A stretch of DNA of 64,000 nt, taken from assembly GCA_024639455.1 (NCBI GenBank), contig JAHEIH010000008.1, positions 1-64,000 on the forward strand. The letters run 5' to 3'. The notes under the pieces were generated by a model. That model worked only from the letters and a program-made list of their open reading frames with translations, searched no databases and was not told the origin of the DNA. Shown piece by piece: positions 20,131-27,950 of this stretch (position 1 is the stretch's first letter; each line of letters starts with the position of its first letter). Both the position numbers and the translations under genes were made by a program. This DNA is from Cellvibrionales bacterium (GTDB lineage Bacteria > Pseudomonadota > Gammaproteobacteria > Pseudomonadales > JAHEIH01).

Positions 20131-20159
20131 ATTATAACAGGCTTGTGCGGCTGCCTGAA
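20131..20159 (-). promoter_or_regulatory. Promoter of argH
   Basis: A perfect minus-strand -10 TATAAT (20136-20131) lies 32 bp before argH. The -35 region (TTCAGG at 17 bp or TTTCAG at 18 bp) is weak. No convincing ARG box was recognised. Confidence 0.45.
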
Positions 20160-20185
20160 AGCCGCTTGGGATTTGATCTAGAGTG

Positions 20186-20214
20186 ACGACAATCGCGAGC
20201 GTCTGCCGTATGAT
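20186..20214 (+). promoter_or_regulatory. Promoter of hemC-hemD-hemX-hemY
   Basis: ACGACA (20186-20191, four of six -35 matches), a 17-bp spacer and TATGAT (20209-20214). An AGAGAGAGAG purine run serves as ribosome-binding site before ATG 20243. Confidence 0.45.
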
Positions 20215-20242
20215 AGGTGCCTATTTGTAGAGAGAGAGATCC

Positions 20243-21187
20243 ATGTCCGTACAATCCCTGGTTATCGCTACCCGACAGAGCCCGCTCGCCCTTTGGCAGG
20301 CGGAATTTATCAAGGCCGAATTGGAACGCCACCACCCCGATTTACAGGTGGAATTGCTGACCATGGTTTCGCGCGGGGATAAATTGCTCGACGTGCCGCT
20401 CGCCAAAGTGGGCGGTAAGGGCTTGTTTGTAAAAGAGCTAGAACACGCACTGCTGGAAAAGCGCGCCGACATCGCGGTGCACTCGATGAAGGATGTGCCG
20501 ATGGAATTCCCCGAGGGCTTGGGACTGGCGACCATTTGCGAGCGCGAAAATCCTCGCGATGCCTTTGTGAGTAATAGGTATCAGCGTTTGGAGGACTTGC
20601 CTAGCGGCGCCGTAGTGGGCACATCGAGCCTGCGCCGTGAATGCCAATTGCGCACCCTGCGCCCCGACCTGAGCATAAAATTTCTGCGCGGTAACGTTAA
20701 CACTCGCCTGCAAAAACTCGACGACGGCGAGTACGACGCGATTATTTTGGCGGCGGCCGGTTTGCTGCGTTTGAAAATGGCAGATCGCATCGCCGACTAC
20801 CTAGCCCCCGAGCTGAGCTTGCCCGCTGGGGGTCAAGGCGCAGTGGGTGTGGAAGTGCGCACCGACGACGCCCGCGTCGCTGAGTTGCTGGCGCCGTTGC
20901 ATCACCTTGGTACCGCGCAGTGTGTGCTAGCCGAGCGCGCCATGAATCGCCGTCTAGAAGGTGGCTGCCAGGTGCCCATCGCTTGTTACGCTATTCCCCA
21001 CCCCGAGCGAGAAAGTGAATTGTGGTTGCGTGCCCTGGTCGGCGAGCCGGATGGTTCTCGTATCCTTCGCGCTGAAGGCTCGGCACCTCTTGCACAGTGC
21101 GAAGCGCTGGGTGTGGCGGTGGCGGAAGATCTGTTGGCGCAAGGTGCTGGGGAAATTCTACAAGCTGTCATGGAGCGCGGCGTTTGA
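20243..21187 (+). CDS. hemC: Porphobilinogen deaminase HemC
   Basis: 314 aa. It polymerises four porphobilinogens into hydroxymethylbilane. The dipyrromethane cofactor attaches to Cys242 in [15 protein letters not shown], the same number as in E. coli. Other conserved pieces: [38 protein letters not shown] and [11 protein letters not shown]. Its TGA overlaps the hemD start by 4 bp. First gene of hemCDXY. Confidence 0.97.
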   Translation: MSVQSLVIATRQSPLALWQAEFIKAELERHHPDLQVELLTMVSRGDKLLDVPLAKVGGKGLFVKELEHALLEKRADIAVHSMKDVPMEFPEGLGLATICERENPRDAFVSNRYQRLEDLPSGAVVGTSSLRRECQLRTLRPDLSIKFLRGNVNTRLQKLDDGEYDAIILAAAGLLRLKMADRIADYLAPELSLPAGGQGAVGVEVRTDDARVAELLAPLHHLGTAQCVLAERAMNRRLEGGCQVPIACYAIPHPERESELWLRALVGEPDGSRILRAEGSAPLAQCEALGVAVAEDLLAQGAGEILQAVMERGV

Positions 21188-21951
21188 GCGCTAACGCGCC
21201 ACTGCAGTTTTGGGTCACGCGGCCTGAAGGCACGGCTGATGAGCTGACGCAGGCCTGCGAAACACAAGGTATCGGCGTGGTGCAGTTGCCGCTCATGGAT
21301 ATCTCTCCGTTGCAAGACGACGGCGTCGCGGCGCGTATCGTGATGGATCTCGACCACTACAGCCACGTCATTTTTATCAGCGCAAATGCGGTGCGTTATG
21401 GCATGGGTCTGATTGAGCAGTATTGGCCGCAACTGCCACTTGGCATTCGTTGGATGGCGATAGGCGCCGCCACAGCCAGTGCACTGCAGCGATATGACGT
21501 AGACGTGCAAGCGGGTGATGGCACGATGAATAGTGAAGCCCTACTGGAACTGCCGACCTTACAAGCGGGTGAGCATTTGCAGCGCGTGTTGATAATGCGT
21601 GGTGCTGGGGGGCGCGAACACTTGGCCGAGGTGCTCACCCAGCGCGGTGCACGTGTTGATTATTGTGAGTTGTACCAACGCACTGTCCCGGACTATCCTC
21701 AAGGCACAGTCGCGCATTTATTTGATAAGCTTGGCGTGAATTGCTGGTTGGCATCAAGTGCCGAAACCTTGCAAAACGGCCTGGCTCTCGCCGCCAGTGA
21801 GGGGCGCCGCGATTTGCTAGAAACACCGGTGATTGTGCCGGGTGAGCGAGTGGCTGCCGAGGCCGAGAAGTCAGGTTGCCAACGGGTAGTAAAAGCCGAA
21901 AATGCCGGCTGTCGTGCGGTGATGACCGCACTGAATACCATTAAGGGTTGA
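21184..21951 (+). CDS. hemD: Uroporphyrinogen-III synthase HemD
   Basis: 255 aa if started at TTG 21184, which overlaps the hemC stop (TTGA). The frame extends further upstream, but that stretch lies inside hemC. HemD cyclises hydroxymethylbilane while inverting ring D. The family is poorly conserved; visible features are FWVTRPEG at the start, [39 protein letters not shown] and [10 protein letters not shown]. Position between hemC and hemX secures the call. Confidence 0.9.
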   Translation: MSANAPLQFWVTRPEGTADELTQACETQGIGVVQLPLMDISPLQDDGVAARIVMDLDHYSHVIFISANAVRYGMGLIEQYWPQLPLGIRWMAIGAATASALQRYDVDVQAGDGTMNSEALLELPTLQAGEHLQRVLIMRGAGGREHLAEVLTQRGARVDYCELYQRTVPDYPQGTVAHLFDKLGVNCWLASSAETLQNGLALAASEGRRDLLETPVIVPGERVAAEAEKSGCQRVVKAENAGCRAVMTALNTIKG

Positions 21952-21952
21952 T

Positions 21953-23137
21953 ATGAAAGATACACCTAACAAGGACAACAAAGTGACCGACCAACCGTTG
22001 GCGTTGACCGATCAGGCCAGTGAAGGAAAAGCGGCCCAGGACGCTTCTGCAACGCCGGAAAAAAAAGCGCGTGCCGAAGATAGCATGCCACCGAAGAGCC
22101 CTAAGGCGTGGTTGGCGGGAAGTTTTGCGCTGGTGGCTCTGGGTGTCGCCATCGCCGGTAGCTATATCGGACACCAACAACTCATGGTGTTGCAGGATAG
22201 TCTCGCCAAACAACAGGGCAAAGTCAGTGACGCGCTAAGCCAAATCGCTTCAAGCCGCGATGAAATGGCCACCTTTGTCAAGCAATTGCAAGGCGCTAGC
22301 CGCGCCAACGATGGCCTGGTGAGCCAGCTCAATAGCTTGACCGATATTGTAGCTAACAACCAGCGTCGTATCGACGAAGTGGCCGGCACTGAGCGTAGCG
22401 ACTGGCAACTGGCCGAAGCGGAATACTTGCTGCGCTTGGCCAACCAGCGCCTCGTGATGAGTGGTGAAGTGCGCGGTTCTAAGGCCTTGTTGCAAGCCGC
22501 CGATAACGTGTTGCTGGAACTGGATGACGTTGCTCTCATTGCAGTGCGCCAAGCCATCGCTGCGGACCTCGCGGCGCTCAATCGAGCCGATAGTCTCGAT
22601 ATTGAAGGGCTTTATCTGCGTGTCGCTGCGCTGGCCAGCAACCTAGATTATTTGCAGTTGCGCAGTGCCAAGCAATGGCATCCGGCAGCGGTGGCGGTGG
22701 AGCCCGCACCTGAAGAGGAATCACTGTGGCAATCTGGATTGCAAAAAGCCCTCGCGACACTGTCTAATCTTGTGGTCGTTCGCCAAGCCGAACAGCGGGT
22801 ATTGCCGCAGATGTCTGACGTCGAGGTGCTGCAATTACAGCAGGGCCTGCACTACTTGGTCGAACAGGCTAAATACTCGGTGATTACAGGTAAACAGCCC
22901 TTGTACGACATGGCGATCGCCAATTTGCAGCGCTGGATCCTCGATTACTACGACGCTGAAGAAAATACCACTGGCGCTATGCTGAGCGAGTTGCAACTGC
23001 TGAGCGATGCGCGTGTTAGTCAAGCTTGGCCAGATATCAGCGGTTCACTCAACGCCCTAAAGCTGGTCATGCAAGATCGGCTGGGCCTTCCTTCGCGCGA
23101 TAGTGCTCAATCGAGTCAAGAGGGAGCGCCACAGTGA
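21953..23137 (+). CDS. hemX: HemX, uroporphyrinogen-III C-methyltransferase-like membrane protein
   Basis: 394 aa. A low-complexity cytoplasmic N-terminus (Asp/Lys/Ala/Glu rich, about 1-45) is followed by one membrane helix (about 50-70, LAGSFALVALGVAIAG) and a helical periplasmic domain with QLAEAEYLLRLANQRL, typical of HemX. Despite its usual name it has no SAM-binding methylase domain, so the enzymatic label should be treated with caution. One base after hemD, and it overlaps hemY by 4 bp. Confidence 0.92.
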   Translation: MKDTPNKDNKVTDQPLALTDQASEGKAAQDASATPEKKARAEDSMPPKSPKAWLAGSFALVALGVAIAGSYIGHQQLMVLQDSLAKQQGKVSDALSQIASSRDEMATFVKQLQGASRANDGLVSQLNSLTDIVANNQRRIDEVAGTERSDWQLAEAEYLLRLANQRLVMSGEVRGSKALLQAADNVLLELDDVALIAVRQAIAADLAALNRADSLDIEGLYLRVAALASNLDYLQLRSAKQWHPAAVAVEPAPEEESLWQSGLQKALATLSNLVVVRQAEQRVLPQMSDVEVLQLQQGLHYLVEQAKYSVITGKQPLYDMAIANLQRWILDYYDAEENTTGAMLSELQLLSDARVSQAWPDISGSLNALKLVMQDRLGLPSRDSAQSSQEGAPQ

Positions 23138-24357
23138 GAAGTGCATTGATCGCTTTTGCGCTGTTGCTGCTCGCCGGTGTTTGGCTGGCGGGTAAGATCG
23201 CTGCTGACCCGGGCTACGTGATGTTGGCTTACGGTGGCACCTCGATTGAGATGAGTCTGTGGGTGGCGATGGCGGGATTGGTCGTCGTTGTCCTGTTGCT
23301 TTGGTTGCTACGGGCGCTTTGGTTGGCAATTTATCGCCCGCTCGTGGCGTCAGGTGGTTGGTGGCGCGAGCGCAATGTTCGTCGTAGTCAGCGCCGAGCT
23401 AAGCGCGGTTTGATCGCCTTCATTGAAGGGCACTGGTCGGATGCCGTTCGCCTGCTACGTCGCGCGGCGAAAGAGTCAGATTCGCCGCTAGGTGATTTGT
23501 TGTTTGCGGCTAAAGCGGCGCAACAAATGGGGGATACCGAAGAGTGTGATGTGTTGCTGGCGCAAGCCGAGGCCCTCGACGACGTGGATGACGTAGCCGT
23601 GGCAGCGGTGAAAGCGCAGGTGAATATCGAGCGCGGCGAGTGGGCACTGGCTCGGGCTGCCCTCGATAGAGTACGCGCGGAGGCAATCAAGCACCCATGG
23701 TGCCTACAAATGTATGTACGCATTTATACCCACACCCATGCGTGGCGCGATTTGCGCGATTTACTGCCGGTGATCAATAAGCGCGGTAAGATTCAGGACA
23801 AGGAGTTACTGGCCTGGCGTGAGACCATGGTGATGGGCTTGTTGGATGAAGTGGCCGCCGGCAAAGAACCACTAGACGCTCTGGTGCGAGAGTGGAAAAG
23901 CTTGCCCAACGATTGGCGTGAAGACGCCCCCTGTGTGGCCTACTACGCCGAATTGTTGATGCGACATGGCGGCCACTCCAAGGCGGAGACGGTGCTTAAA
24001 GGTTATTTGCGCAGTGATTGGGATAGCCGCGTCGTCGATGTCTTTGGCCGATGCCGCGGCAGTGACGTGGTGCGTCAGTTGATGCACGCGGAATCTTGGC
24101 TGAGCCGCCGTGAAAAAGATCCGGCCCTGTTGCTGGCATTGGGTCGTTTGAGTTTGCAAAATCATCTGTGGGCCAAGGCGAAAGAATACTTCGTGGCGAG
24201 TGTTAACGCCGAGGCGAATGCCGCCGCCTATGCGGAATTGTCGCGTCTTTGCGGGAACTTGGGAGAGTGGCAGAAGGCGTCGCACTATGCCAGTAAGGCG
24301 CTGCGTTTCGGCGTGGGCGAGCTGCCTAAGTTGCCGCAGCCGACGGCAAAAGCCTAG
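23134..24357 (+). CDS. hemY: HemY, TPR-containing haem-operon membrane protein
   Basis: 407 aa. Two N-terminal membrane helices (about 3-20 and 40-65, VAMAGLVVVVLLLWLLRALW) are followed by a HemY_N region and tetratricopeptide repeats. Role unknown; it accompanies hemX in the hemCDXY operon of gammaproteobacteria and is unrelated to the Bacillus protoporphyrinogen oxidase of the same name. The stop abuts the stop of the facing acetyltransferase gene. Confidence 0.93.
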   Translation: MRSALIAFALLLLAGVWLAGKIAADPGYVMLAYGGTSIEMSLWVAMAGLVVVVLLLWLLRALWLAIYRPLVASGGWWRERNVRRSQRRAKRGLIAFIEGHWSDAVRLLRRAAKESDSPLGDLLFAAKAAQQMGDTEECDVLLAQAEALDDVDDVAVAAVKAQVNIERGEWALARAALDRVRAEAIKHPWCLQMYVRIYTHTHAWRDLRDLLPVINKRGKIQDKELLAWRETMVMGLLDEVAAGKEPLDALVREWKSLPNDWREDAPCVAYYAELLMRHGGHSKAETVLKGYLRSDWDSRVVDVFGRCRGSDVVRQLMHAESWLSRREKDPALLLALGRLSLQNHLWAKAKEYFVASVNAEANAAAYAELSRLCGNLGEWQKASHYASKALRFGVGELPKLPQPTAKA

Positions 24358-24816
24358 TTAACTGGCGGGGCGAATCATGTGGACGTGCAAGATACCGTCT
24401 TCCATGTAGGGCTCGCCACTGACGACAAATCCCAGCGATGCATAAAAGTCTTCTAACCGCTGCTGCGCGCCGATCTTGATTGGCTGTGATCCCCAGTGCT
24501 CTTCAATCCAACTAATCGAACGCTGCATTAATTCTCTCCCTAGCTGAAGGCCGCGGTATCTGGGTGAGGTAACAACCCGACCGATCGAGCACTCGGTGTA
24601 GGCGACACCTGGAGGAACGAGGCGGCTATAGGCCGCTAACTGCTCGCCGTGATAGCCAAATAGATGAGTGCAATTGGGATCCATGCCATCGGCGTCTAGG
24701 AAGGCACATTCCTGTTCTACTACGAAAACCTCCTGCCGCAGCGCCATACTGTCGTACAGTTCTTGCAGATTCTGCTCGTTAAAGCCGCGGGAGTACCAGT
24801 GGATGCTGTTGTTCAT
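24358..24816 (-). CDS. elaA: GNAT family N-acetyltransferase (ElaA-like)
   Basis: 152 aa. The ElaA signature is clear: LRQEVFVVEQECAFLDADG, AAYSRLV, the acetyl-CoA loop SIGRVVTSPRYRGLQLGREL, IGAQQRLEDFYASLGF and the C-terminal YMEDGILHVHM. Substrate unknown. The frame continues to 24912, but the promoter at 24847-24875 and the good ATG at 24816 set the start. Confidence 0.92.
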   Translation of the reverse strand: MNNSIHWYSRGFNEQNLQELYDSMALRQEVFVVEQECAFLDADGMDPNCTHLFGYHGEQLAAYSRLVPPGVAYTECSIGRVVTSPRYRGLQLGRELMQRSISWIEEHWGSQPIKIGAQQRLEDFYASLGFVVSGEPYMEDGILHVHMIRPAS

Positions 24817-24846
24817 GGGGTATACGATGGTGTTTAAAGATTGTTT

Positions 24847-24875
24847 AGTGTAGCGATTGGTGTACAGGTTGTGAA
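24847..24875 (-). promoter_or_regulatory. Promoter of the elaA-like gene
   Basis: Minus-strand TTCACA (24875-24870, 5/6), a 17-bp spacer and TACACT (24852-24847, 4/6). Transcription would begin near 24840, about 25 nt before ATG 24816. This rules out the longer reading frame. Confidence 0.55.
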
Positions 24876-24930
24876 GGTGGTTATGAATCGTGATGAGGGT
24901 GGCCGCTGTCACCCTTTCTTCGAAACGCTT

Positions 24931-24973
24931 CCCACACTAGAACGTTGACGCCTCTTAATGTGGGACGTCAACG
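24931..24973. repeat. Interleaved inverted repeats (possible pseudoknot or switch)
   Basis: CCCACA (24931-24936) can pair with TGTGGG (24959-24964), and CGTTGACG (24943-24950) can pair with CGTCAACG (24966-24973). The pairings are interleaved, so they form either a pseudoknot or two exclusive structures. Part of the larger hairpin-rich element. Confidence 0.5.
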
Positions 24974-25091
24974 CGAAGCGCTGGCGTCAAGAAAGTTGCG
25001 CACGCTGCGCGTAGCAACCCACAGGTACTCCTCCTGTAGGAGGTTTCACGGAGTGAAAGCGACAGGATGTTGCCGCAGCAACGTACCGTTG

Positions 25092-25170
25092 ATAAGTAAG
25101 TGGAGCGTTAGCGAGGAAGAAAATACAGATACGTAAGAAAATAAGTAAAAGCGTCAGCGAGGCAGAAAGT
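25092..25170. repeat. Two diverged copies of a ~30-nt direct repeat
   Basis: Copy 1 spans 25092-25124 and copy 2 spans 25141-25170, about 49 bp apart. Each begins with ATAAGTAA and ends in a 21-nt block starting AGCG (25104-25124 and 25150-25170). The 21-nt blocks match at 18 positions. A weaker relative, AGCGCTGGCG..AGAAAGTTGC, lies at about 24977-24999. Confidence 0.6.
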
Positions 25171-25180
25171 GCAAGGCCGA

Positions 25181-25234
25181 GGCCATTTTTTCGAGCGGAG
25201 TTTAGATGGACTAAATGACTCGAGAAAAAAGGCC
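25181..25234 (-). terminator. Long imperfect hairpin downstream of rho
   Basis: GGCC (25181-25184) with GGCC (25231-25234), a T6/A6 block, TCGAG/CTCGA (25191-25195 and 25219-25223) and an inner TTTAG/CTAAA (25201-25205 and 25211-25215) make a 54-nt near-palindrome. It lies 30 bp after the rho stop. T-runs lie inside the stem rather than after it, so it is not a textbook terminator, although ending the rho transcript is a reasonable guess. Confidence 0.5.
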
Positions 25235-25264
25235 CTAACGCAGCAATTTCGACGCAGCTAGCTT

Positions 25265-26524
25265 TTATTTTCTTTTCATTGAGTCGAAAAACTCGTTGTT
25301 AGTCTTATGCATTTTCAGCTTATCGAGTAGGAATTCCGTCGCTGGTACATCATCCATGTCGTTCAGCAGTTTACGTAAAATCCACATGCGTTGCAGCTCT
25401 TCTTCGCTGGTCAACAAGTCTTCGCGGCGGGTGCCGGAGCGGCGAATGTTAATCGCGGGGAATACGCGGCGCTCGGCGATCTTGCGGTCGAGATGCAGTT
25501 CTAGGTTACCGGTACCTTTGAACTCTTCGTAAATGACTTCGTCCATCTTCGAGCCGGTGTCGATCAGGGCTGTCGCCATGATGGTCAAACTGCCGCCTTC
25601 TTCGATGTTACGCGCGGCGCCAAAGAAACGCTTGGGGCGTTCTAGGGCATGGGCGTCAACACCACCGGTCAGTACCTTACCTGAGCTTGGGATAACAGTG
25701 TTGTAGGCGCGTGCAAGACGAGTGATCGAGTCGAGCAGGATGACTACGTCTTTTTTGTGCTCTACTAAGCGCTTGGCTTTTTCGATGACCATTTCGGCGA
25801 CTTGTACGTGGCGCGAAGGGGGTTCGTCGAAGGTTGAGGCAACCACTTCGGCGCGCACAGAACGCTGCATTTCGGTCACTTCCTCGGGGCGCTCGTCGAT
25901 CAGTAGAACGATCAAGTAGCACTCGGGGTTGTTGCGCGAAATACTCTGCGCGATGTTTTGCATCATAAGTGTTTTACCGGCCTTGGGCGGTGCAACGATC
26001 AAGCCGCGTTGGCCTTTGCCGATGGGCGATGTAAGGTCAATCACGCGACCGGTTAAATCCTCGGTCGAACCGTTGCCTACTTCCAGCACGCAGCGCTGGT
26101 TGGGGAACAAGGGGGTCAAGTTTTCAAACAAGACCTTGTTCTTGGAGTTTTCGGGTTTGTCGAAGTTGATTTCACCAACTTTCAACAGAGCAAAGTAACG
26201 CTCGCCATCTTTGGGTGGGCGGATTTTGCCGGAAATGGTATCCCCAGTGCGTAAATTGAAGCGGCGGATCTGGCTCGGTGAGACGTAAATGTCGTCGGGG
26301 CCAGCGAGGTAAGAACCCTCGGCAGAACGCAGGAAGCCGAAGCCGTCTTGCAAAATTTCTAATACTCCGTCGCCGGAAATATCTTCACCGCCTTTGGCGT
26401 GGCGCTTTAGGATAGAGAAAATAACATCCTGTTTTCGCGAGCGGCCCATGTTTTCAAGGCCCATGGTGGCGGCGATATTCAGCAGTTCAGCGATAGGTTT
26501 TGTTTTGAGGTCGGTTAGGTTCAT
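25265..26524 (-). CDS. rho: Transcription termination factor Rho
   Basis: 419 aa, the same length as E. coli Rho. The hexameric RNA-dependent ATPase helicase ends transcripts at rut sites. N-terminal RNA-binding domain (about 1-120, [16 protein letters not shown], cold-shock-like [13 protein letters not shown]), Walker A in [11 protein letters not shown], Walker B in [11 protein letters not shown] and R-loop residues in EEFKGTGN. No strong Shine-Dalgarno precedes the ATG. It follows trxA, the usual gammaproteobacterial order. Confidence 0.98.
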   Translation of the reverse strand: MNLTDLKTKPIAELLNIAATMGLENMGRSRKQDVIFSILKRHAKGGEDISGDGVLEILQDGFGFLRSAEGSYLAGPDDIYVSPSQIRRFNLRTGDTISGKIRPPKDGERYFALLKVGEINFDKPENSKNKVLFENLTPLFPNQRCVLEVGNGSTEDLTGRVIDLTSPIGKGQRGLIVAPPKAGKTLMMQNIAQSISRNNPECYLIVLLIDERPEEVTEMQRSVRAEVVASTFDEPPSRHVQVAEMVIEKAKRLVEHKKDVVILLDSITRLARAYNTVIPSSGKVLTGGVDAHALERPKRFFGAARNIEEGGSLTIMATALIDTGSKMDEVIYEEFKGTGNLELHLDRKIAERRVFPAINIRRSGTRREDLLTSEEELQRMWILRKLLNDMDDVPATEFLLDKLKMHKTNNEFFDSMKRK

Positions 26525-26589
26525 AGATTGAGTTTACGCAGTTAGACCGGGTGGTCCGTGGGATTAAAAGGTTAGAATTTTAGGAGGAA

Positions 26590-26648
26590 CGTCCGGGAGG
26601 TCTCCCGACGAGCATTGTGAGTATAGGTGGCTAGTTTCGTGACGTCCA
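26590..26648 (-). promoter_or_regulatory. Promoter and leader hairpin of rho
   Basis: Minus-strand TGGACG (26648-26643, 4/6), a 17-bp spacer and TATACT (26625-26620) would start a roughly 90-nt leader. At the leader's start a stem forms between 26590-26598 and 26603-26610 (CGT bulge-C CGGGA with TCCCG ACG). E. coli rho is autoregulated in its leader; a similar role here is inference. Confidence 0.45.
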
Positions 26649-26656
26649 GAAATTTT

Positions 26657-26678
26657 TGCCCGCCCCTTGAGGCGGGCA
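26657..26678 (-). terminator. GC hairpin after trxA
   Basis: TGCCCGCC (26657-26664) pairs perfectly with GGCGGGCA (26671-26678) around CCTTGA, 11 bp after the trxA stop. On the minus strand the stem is followed by AAAAATTTC, so the T-run is imperfect. Probable trxA terminator or attenuator ahead of the rho promoter. Confidence 0.55.
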
Positions 26679-26689
26679 TGGCAACACCA

Positions 26690-27016
26690 TTAAATAGTGC
26701 TGTCGATGAAGTCAACCAGTTGGCTCTTAGACAGGGCGCCAACTTTAGTTGCTTCGATATTGCCACCGCTGAAAATCATCAACGTGGGGATACCACGGAT
26801 GCCAAATTTGGCGGGGGTTTCTTTGTTGCCATCGATGTCGACTTTGACGACTTTCAGCTTGCCAGCGTATTCAACCGCGACTTCATCCAAGATGGGGGCA
26901 ATCATTTTGCAGGGGCCACACCAGGCCGCCCAGTAGTCAACCAGTACTGGCAGGTCCGCGTTCAACACATCTTCTTCAAAGCTTGCGTCGCTTGCGTGGA
27001 CGATATTGTCGCTCAT
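26690..27016 (-). CDS. trxA: Thioredoxin 1 (TrxA)
   Basis: 108 aa. General cytoplasmic disulfide reductase. Active site WCGPC with Cys33 and Cys36, buried Asp in VLVDYWA, cis-Pro in [18 protein letters not shown] precedes the ATG. Located directly upstream of rho, as in E. coli and Pseudomonas. Confidence 0.97.
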   Translation of the reverse strand: MSDNIVHASDASFEEDVLNADLPVLVDYWAAWCGPCKMIAPILDEVAVEYAGKLKVVKVDIDGNKETPAKFGIRGIPTLMIFSGGNIEATKVGALSKSQLVDFIDSTI

Positions 27017-27071
27017 TTGAGTCTCCTAAACGTAACGATTTCCCGCGTGGGGATTAAATAACAAGCCGATC

Positions 27072-27100
27072 ATATTATCGACCCTCGGTCGAAAAGAAAA
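27072..27100 (-). promoter_or_regulatory. Candidate promoter of trxA
   Basis: Minus-strand TTTTCT (27100-27095), a 17-bp spacer and TAATAT (27077-27072). The spacer contains a 6-bp inverted repeat TCGACC/GGTCGA (27078-27092), which could be a regulator site. The -35 match is poor. Confidence 0.35.
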
Positions 27101-27157
27101 GTGCTGAGGCTGTATTTTGCCCAAAAAATGTTCACCTTGGCCGTACGTGCCCCACTA

Positions 27158-27628
27158 TTAATAGCAGGGCTTAAGTAGCGCGACGATTTTTTCCAGCCAC
27201 AGCTGGTCGATCGATGAGAAATGTGACAGCTGATCAGAGTCGATATCGAGCACGCCATGTAGGTTGTTGTGTTGGTCGAGTATCGGCACCACAATCTCCG
27301 ATTGAGTAGAGGCTGAACAGGCAATGTGGTAGGGCAGTTTGTTGACGTCGCGGACAATTTGGGTGCTGCGATCGCTGGCCGCTCTGCCGCACACACCGCG
27401 CTCAAAGGGAATGTTTAAGCAGCCGTGTCCACCTTGGTAGGGTCCAATTTTTAGATGGCGATATCCCGAGACACGATAGAAACCGGTCCAGTCAAAGCCG
27501 GGCATGCGGTTGTGGAGTTCGGAAACAATGGTCGCCATAACGGCGATTTCATCGGTTTCGCCCTCACAAAGGGATTGGAGGGCGTTATAAACGTCTTGGT
27601 AGTGGGCTTTCTTTTCTTGTTCAGACAC
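27158..27628 (-). CDS. GAF-domain free methionine-(R)-sulfoxide reductase-like protein
   Basis: About 156 aa, a single GAF domain. It has the fRMsr pattern: GPYQGGHGCLNIPFERGVCG, then HIACSASTQSEIVVP and LDIDS. The three cysteines (Cys70, Cys80, Cys104) match the catalytic and resolving set of E. coli MsrC/YebR. It would reduce free methionine-R-sulfoxide. Start GTG 27628 gives MSEQEKK and overlaps the anti-sigma gene by 8 bp; an upstream GTG at 27661 is possible. Last gene of the sigma-factor operon. Confidence 0.85.
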   Translation of the reverse strand: MSEQEKKAHYQDVYNALQSLCEGETDEIAVMATIVSELHNRMPGFDWTGFYRVSGYRHLKIGPYQGGHGCLNIPFERGVCGRAASDRSTQIVRDVNKLPYHIACSASTQSEIVVPILDQHNNLHGVLDIDSDQLSHFSSIDQLWLEKIVALLKPCY

Positions 27629-27950
27629 GTTGATCGGCAAAAATGGCAGCGGCGCTAGCACTGATGGCTGCGATCGCCCCGATACCCACTAGCGTCAAAA
27701 TCGATACATTAGCGTACAGTAGCGATTCTACGACATAGGTCACAGGGAATAACCACAATACCAACAGGGTGCTGAGTACTGCGGCAATAGCAACGGGCCA
27801 GCGCGAGTGTTGAGTAGATGTTTGCAGCAAAGGTTGTGCGGGCAGTTTGGCCATGACACCGGCAGTAAACCCAGCGTCGTCCAGATACGGCTCAGCCTCG
27901 CTCAACTGCTGCGATAACCAAGTATCAAAATCGTCGTCGTGTTTATGCAT
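27621..27950 (-). CDS. Putative membrane anti-sigma factor
   Basis: 109 aa. A soluble N-terminus (about 1-50, acidic: HKHDDDFDTWLSQQL) is followed by two membrane helices (about 54-76 and 80-105). I do not recognise a named family. Position, size and topology (overlapping the ECF sigma gene by 8 bp) suggest an anti-sigma factor that sequesters the sigma factor at the inner membrane. No zinc-binding HxxxCxxC motif is present, so it is not a ZAS-type anti-sigma. Confidence 0.65.
   Translation of the reverse strand: MHKHDDDFDTWLSQQLSEAEPYLDDAGFTAGVMAKLPAQPLLQTSTQHSRWPVAIAAVLSTLLVLWLFPVTYVVESLLYANVSILTLVGIGAIAAISASAAAIFADQRV

Larger units (their letters stand above)
24896..25234. repeat. Hairpin-rich non-coding element between rho and the elaA-like gene
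   Basis: This is the only gene-free stretch over 300 bp (whole gap 24817-25264). It holds a chain of short stems: AGGGTG/CACCCT (24896-24915); CGTTGACG/CGTCAACG (24943-24973); GTTGC..ACGC/GCGT.GCAAC (24995-25018); CCTCC/GGAGG (25030-25043); TTTCAC/GTGAAA (25044-25058); ATGTTGC/GCAACGT (25067-25084, one G-T pair); and a long imperfect stem (25181-25234). A diverged direct repeat lies between. No credible ORF: the 63-aa frame at 24945-25136 is built from the hairpins. It could be a dispersed repeat, a small RNA or the 3' region of the rho transcript. Confidence 0.7.

Noticed and set aside
23134-24357. hemY as protoporphyrinogen oxidase
   Set aside because: No FAD-binding motif; two membrane helices plus TPRs fit the unrelated gammaproteobacterial HemY.
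24945-25136. 63-aa plus-strand ORF in the rho/elaA gap
   Set aside because: It is made of inverted repeats, has no ribosome site and no recognisable domain; it follows from the hairpin structure.
24896-25234. CRISPR array in the hairpin-rich gap
   Set aside because: Repeats are diverged, only two or three, without regular spacers, and no cas gene is near.
24896-25234. tRNA or transposon end in the hairpin-rich gap
   Set aside because: No cloverleaf with TTCRA arm or CCA end, and no terminal inverted repeats with target duplications were found.
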